Source: a virus. Taken from it: a DNA stretch of 43,516 bases. The first letter of the stretch is position 1; every line of letters starts with the position of its first letter. Location of the stretch: positions 1-43,516 of the IMG/VR virus record IMGVR_UViG_3300042474_000958. One strand, 5' to 3'. The notes below the pieces were generated by a model. The model worked only from the letters and a program-made list of their open reading frames with translations. It had not been told where the DNA came from and searched no databases. This document shows, piece after piece, positions 40,456 to 43,516 of this stretch. The position numbers were made by a program, and so were the translations under genes.

Positions 40456-40722
40456 ATGATTTGTTGTGATACATATATAGACTTAGGATGCCTTAATGGT
40501 TGCGCTCCATTGGATTTTGGATTAGCTACTATGGATGGCGTATATACTTTACTTTTAGAATATAACGATGCTGTAAGTTTTTATGAACTTGATGTATTGA
40601 CTGGTGAGCAATTAGAATTTGATGCAAAACTAAATGAAAGCTACTTTTATACTGCAAAATTGATAGACCCTGATGGTGATTCTGTTTGCTATAAATTCAA
40701 AACTAAAATATATGTTTCATAG
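40456..40722 (+). CDS. Small Cys-rich beta protein, 88 aa
   Basis: 88 residues starting MICCDTYIDLGCLNGCAPLD: four cysteines in the first 16 residues, then an immunoglobulin-like beta pattern. Three bases after the 275-residue gene. Probably virion-associated. Confidence 0.55.
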   Translation: MICCDTYIDLGCLNGCAPLDFGLATMDGVYTLLLEYNDAVSFYELDVLTGEQLEFDAKLNESYFYTAKLIDPDGDSVCYKFKTKIYVS

Positions 40723-41023
40723 TTTATTCCTTATATTGTTTACTTATTGTTTATCTACTATGATAGATGAGTTTATGAATCCAAACATGATATTGAATTT
40801 GTATTATACATGGCTTACTAAAATAGGTAATGTAGTAAATGATGAGTTAGGCAATGTTATAAGTGCAAAATGGTTTATTTATCCGATTGGATTTTGTAAG
40901 ATTTGCACGAATATTTGGCTAACTTTCTTTATATGCTTATTTGCTTGTTTATTTGGCTATATCGAGCCTTTTTATATACTTCCTATATTAGTATTCAGTA
41001 ATTATCTTACTATCAAATTTTAG
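40712..41023 (+). CDS. Membrane protein, 103 aa
   Basis: 103 residues from ATG 40712, which overlaps the previous stop by 11 bases. Three or four membrane helices (MFHSLFLILFTYCLSTMIDE; IWLTFFICLFACLFGYI; FYILPILVF) with IGFCKICTNIW between. Could be DUF1360-like or a superinfection-exclusion protein; not certain. Confidence 0.5.
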   Translation: MFHSLFLILFTYCLSTMIDEFMNPNMILNLYYTWLTKIGNVVNDELGNVISAKWFIYPIGFCKICTNIWLTFFICLFACLFGYIEPFYILPILVFSNYLTIKF

Positions 41024-41062
41024 ATTTATTTAATTTTATTTTTATATTTATGTAATTATATA

Positions 41063-41070
41063 TATTTTTG
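41063..41070 (+). promoter_or_regulatory. Promoter of the methyltransferase gene
   Basis: TATTTTTG (41063-41070) with TTTT 19 bases upstream (41040-41043). Predicts a leader of about 11 bases before ATG 41085. Confidence 0.5.
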
Positions 41071-41084
41071 CATTAAATATATTT

Positions 41085-42167
41085 ATGAAAAACAATAAAC
41101 ATAATTTCCCTTACAGGTGGACTTTAAAAGATGCAGTATTTACCAAAGACAAAGGCAAAGTATTTTCTTGCTTTGCTTGTGGTGGTGGTTCAACAATGGG
41201 TTATAAATTAGCTGGATTTGATGTATTAGGATGCAATGAAATTGACCCTAAAATGATTGAAGCATACAAAGTGAACCACAATCCAAAATATGCTTATTTA
41301 GAGCCAATACAGACCTTTAAATTAAGAACTGATTTGCCTGATGAATTATACAATTTGGATATTTTAGATGGTTCGCCACCTTGTAGCAGTTTTTCAATGG
41401 CTGGAAATAGAGAAAAAGACTGGGGAAAAGAAAAAGTGTTTAGAGAAGGACAAGCTGAACAAGTTTTAGATACTTTATTTTTTGATTTTATTGATTTAGC
41501 AAAAGAATTACAACCGAAAGTAGTAGTAGCTGAAAATGTAAAAGGTTTATTAATGGGAGAAGCTAAACAATATGTTATTAAAATTTATGATGCATTTGAT
41601 AAAGCTGGTTATTATTGTCAACATTTTTTGTTAGATGCTTCAAAAATGGGTGTGCCACAAAAAAGAGAACGTGTTTTTTTTATAGCATTAAGACAGAATT
41701 TAGCACAACCGTTTTTACATTTTGCAGATATGTTTACAGAATTACCTAAAATAGAAATTTCTTTTAATGAAAAAGAAATTCCATTTAAAAAAGTAAAAGA
41801 CAAAAACAATAATGACTATCCAATAAGTGATTTTTATAAAACTCTCTGGGAAAAAAGACAAAAAGGAGATGCTTCTTTTGCTAACATAAATGGTAGAGAA
41901 AGAGGAAAAGAGAATACAGGTTTTGGAACTAATTTTTTATATGATGATAATGTTTGTGGCACTTTAACGACAAAAAAAGACTGTTATTGTTTATTTGACG
42001 AGCCAAGATATACGAGCGACACAGAAGCAAAAAAAATAGGAAGCTATCCTCAAGATTATAACTTTTTAGGACTTAAACCAAATTATTTAATAGGAATGAG
42101 TGTTCCCCCTGTAATGACTGCACAAATAGCAAAACAAGTTTATGAACAATGGTTAAGTAAATTTTAA
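41085..42167 (+). CDS. DNA cytosine-5 methyltransferase
   Basis: 360 residues with all main C5-MTase motifs in order: motif I FACGGGSTMG at 30-39, motif IV DGSPPCSSFS with catalytic C100, motif VI AENVKG (E150), motif VIII QKRERVFFI at 192-200, a target-recognition region (about 205-300), and motif X near IGMSVPPVMTAQIAKQV. It would make 5-methylcytosine in phage DNA. No restriction endonuclease lies beside it. It has its own promoter and converges with the lipoprotein gene with overlapping stops. Confidence 0.95.
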   Translation: MKNNKHNFPYRWTLKDAVFTKDKGKVFSCFACGGGSTMGYKLAGFDVLGCNEIDPKMIEAYKVNHNPKYAYLEPIQTFKLRTDLPDELYNLDILDGSPPCSSFSMAGNREKDWGKEKVFREGQAEQVLDTLFFDFIDLAKELQPKVVVAENVKGLLMGEAKQYVIKIYDAFDKAGYYCQHFLLDASKMGVPQKRERVFFIALRQNLAQPFLHFADMFTELPKIEISFNEKEIPFKKVKDKNNNDYPISDFYKTLWEKRQKGDASFANINGRERGKENTGFGTNFLYDDNVCGTLTTKKDCYCLFDEPRYTSDTEAKKIGSYPQDYNFLGLKPNYLIGMSVPPVMTAQIAKQVYEQWLSKF

Positions 42168-42403
42168 GGACATTTATAAGCCTTGCATAATTGCTTTGGA
42201 GTGTAATAAGTCTTTTTAATTACAACCACTCCATTATTATCTGTGAATGTTTCTGTGTATGGATATGTAATTTTATACAATCCGTTATCTTTCATATTTT
42301 TATATGTACACTCATCACAATCTTTTGAGCATGAACATAAATAAACTATCAAAGTAAATAAGAATAAAAAATGAATAACCAAAGTAATAAATAATCGTTT
42401 CAT
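42164..42403 (-). CDS. Small lipoprotein, 79 aa
   Basis: 79 residues: signal sequence KRLFITLVIHFLFLFTLIVY followed by a lipobox-like LCSC, then a Cys-rich mature part (KDCDECTYKN, CKAYKCP). Probably exported and lipid-anchored. Candidates are superinfection exclusion or an outer spanin. Converges on the methyltransferase gene. Confidence 0.65.
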   Translation of the reverse strand: MKRLFITLVIHFLFLFTLIVYLCSCSKDCDECTYKNMKDNGLYKITYPYTETFTDNNGVVVIKKTYYTPKQLCKAYKCP

Positions 42404-42440
42404 ATTGTTTAATATTTTTACAAATATGTAAATATTTTAA

Positions 42441-42866
42441 TTAACAACAACAAGGTTTTTCAATTTCACAATTATTGAAATGCCCAAACATATTAAATTC
42501 AAAAGTATTTACTATTAGATTTGTTCTAATATATTCCTCTGTAAAATTAGTTATAGTAAATTTAGCATTGCTTATACTTCCAGTATCTTGTAGTTTAGTA
42601 TCTAAGAATGCACGTAGCAACCAAGCTGTATAAGAACATTGAGTAATAAATTTAAAAGTATAATTTTGATTTATTTTATTTATATCACAACTTATCTGCT
42701 CAAATTCTGCATCACTTTTAATAGCAAAAAAATAGTTCCCTTTGCCATCCTCAATTCCTACTTCATCGAGTGACTTTTCTTTGTAGTATTTTCCATCCTT
42801 TTCAAATACTACTCCGTAATTATCAAAGTCCTCAATTACTATTTTATCAATAATTTCTCCAAACAT
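42441..42866 (-). CDS. Probable tail-completion or neck protein, 141 aa
   Basis: 141 residues, alpha/beta, ending in EKPCCC. Lies 12 bases after the neck-type gene in the structural operon, where head-tail joining proteins usually sit. No specific signature recognised. Confidence 0.5.
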   Translation of the reverse strand: MFGEIIDKIVIEDFDNYGVVFEKDGKYYKEKSLDEVGIEDGKGNYFFAIKSDAEFEQISCDINKINQNYTFKFITQCSYTAWLLRAFLDTKLQDTGSISNAKFTITNFTEEYIRTNLIVNTFEFNMFGHFNNCEIEKPCCC

Positions 42867-42878
42867 GATTCTATAATT

Positions 42879-43352
42879 TTATTTGCTAGTAAATTCTGCA
42901 ACTTTTCTATTGATGAATTTTGTACCAATCTCAATTGCTTTTTGTTTTTCGCTTTCTTTAGGTGCAAATGTTTCTCCATATTGTTTATCTAAGTATTCAG
43001 ATACTTTAACTGTATTTTCTCCTGTTGGATATTTAACATCTGAAACTGCTATATATGTATTACCTTTATCTTGAACTTGTTTTGTGCTTCCGAATAATGT
43101 ACCACTTGCATATAAATTTACTTTTGATGCTAACTTAGCCCCATACTTTTTTTCTTTTGCCTTTGCATAAGCTGGTGTATAAGTTCCTAAATTAGCACCA
43201 AAGCTATTTTCACTACCTTGTTGATTATTGAATATTCTTTTTGTCATAGTTCCAAGCATTGCACCACTTACAAGCACTTGCATTTCTTGTTGTGATTCTT
43301 GAATGAACTTTGCCATTTTATTAAGATATTCAATTACATCATCTGGTTTCAT
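42879..43352 (-). CDS. Neck / head-closure protein, HK97 gp10-like
   Basis: 157 residues. A helical start, then GTMTKRIFNNQQGSENSFG, an N-x-Y-A-SGTLFGST pattern and a long helical end. The MTKRIF ... SGxLxxS pattern and size resemble phage minor tail/neck proteins of the HK97 gp10 or virion-morphogenesis type. The ATG overlaps the 37-residue gene; the start is repeated at 35-33 in the left terminal copy. Confidence 0.6.
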   Translation of the reverse strand: MKPDDVIEYLNKMAKFIQESQQEMQVLVSGAMLGTMTKRIFNNQQGSENSFGANLGTYTPAYAKAKEKKYGAKLASKVNLYASGTLFGSTKQVQDKGNTYIAVSDVKYPTGENTVKVSEYLDKQYGETFAPKESEKQKAIEIGTKFINRKVAEFTSK

Positions 43353-43516
43353 TTGATACTTATTACAATAGTATTTGCATTAGGTTTTACCACTCCTAAG
43401 CTATTTGTTTTAATTTGCTTAGGTGTGCTTACTACATTTTTATTCGTTCCACAACATCCCATAGTTATTGATTTGTTTTAGCTTCTAATTCTTTTATTCT
43501 AGCTTCAGCAATAGGA
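43318..43516. repeat. Direct terminal overlap, right copy
   Basis: Matches 1-199 except C at 43445. It contains the start of the neck gene, the whole 37-residue gene and the last 52 bases of the scaffold gene. See the left copy. Confidence 0.9.
43349..43462 (-). CDS. Small Cys-containing protein, 37 aa (right copy)
   Basis: Second copy of the gene at 32-145. The single base change turns ACT into ACG, both Thr, so the protein is identical. In the circular genome there is one gene. Confidence 0.6.
   Translation of the reverse strand: MGCCGTNKNVVSTPKQIKTNSLGVVKPNANTIVISIK

Noticed and set aside
1-43516. Integrase, lysogeny repressor, tRNA genes or CRISPR arrays
   Set aside because: I looked for integrase catalytic patterns, cloverleaf-like segments and regular short repeats and saw none convincing.

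Overview
The window is an essentially complete genome of a tailed, siphovirus-like double-stranded DNA phage of a Bacteroidetes host, most likely a Flavobacteriia relative. The first 199 bases recur as the last 199 with one silent difference, so the contig closes into a circle of 43,317 unique bases. Support for the host: very AT-rich DNA, no Shine-Dalgarno sequences, and many promoters of the Bacteroidetes sigma type (TTTG, about 19 bases, TAnnTTTG). I see no integrase, excisionase or lysogeny repressor, so a lytic life style is likely. I see no tRNA gene and no CRISPR array.

Layout. (1) Leftward genes from 17375 down to base 1 and on through the junction to 42164: a DNA-associated start (SSB-like protein, ParB-like protein, TET-associated-type glycosyltransferase, 2OG-Fe dioxygenase, GIY-YIG protein), then terminase, tape measure, tail proteins, portal, head-morphogenesis protein, scaffold, neck proteins and a lipoprotein. 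(2) Rightward genes 17550-25966: small early genes, an IbrA-like PAPS-reductase-family protein, an ectoine-synthase-like cupin, an IbrB-like ParB protein, a replication initiator behind an attenuator-like leader, a YopX protein, a winged-helix protein and an orphan DnaA domain IV protein. (3) A short leftward block 27683-26002 with the M15 endolysin and an HNH homing endonuclease. (4) Rightward genes 27814-29466 (metallophosphoesterase) and leftward NinG. (5) Rightward recombination genes 30315-34790: ERF annealing protein, YqaJ exonuclease, NinB-like protein, two glycosyltransferase-like proteins. (6) Leftward 38642-34787: major capsid protein, spanin-like and holin-like lysis genes, tail fibre. 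(7) Rightward 38843-42167: virion-associated genes and a cytosine-5 DNA methyltransferase.

How it may work together. The methyltransferase, TET/JBP-like dioxygenase and adjacent glycosyltransferase form a plausible route from cytosine to 5mC, then an oxidised base, then a glycosylated base: a DNA hypermodification pathway that would shield the phage from restriction. This is inferred from families and neighbours; no chemistry is visible in sequence. The IbrA/EctC-like/IbrB cluster may be a second modification or host-takeover module.

Regulation is unusually legible. A recurrent late-type promoter (TTTG-N18/19-TATATTTA) and early promoters ending in TATATTTG or TATTTTTG often lie only 4-5 bases before the start codon, implying leaderless or nearly leaderless mRNAs.
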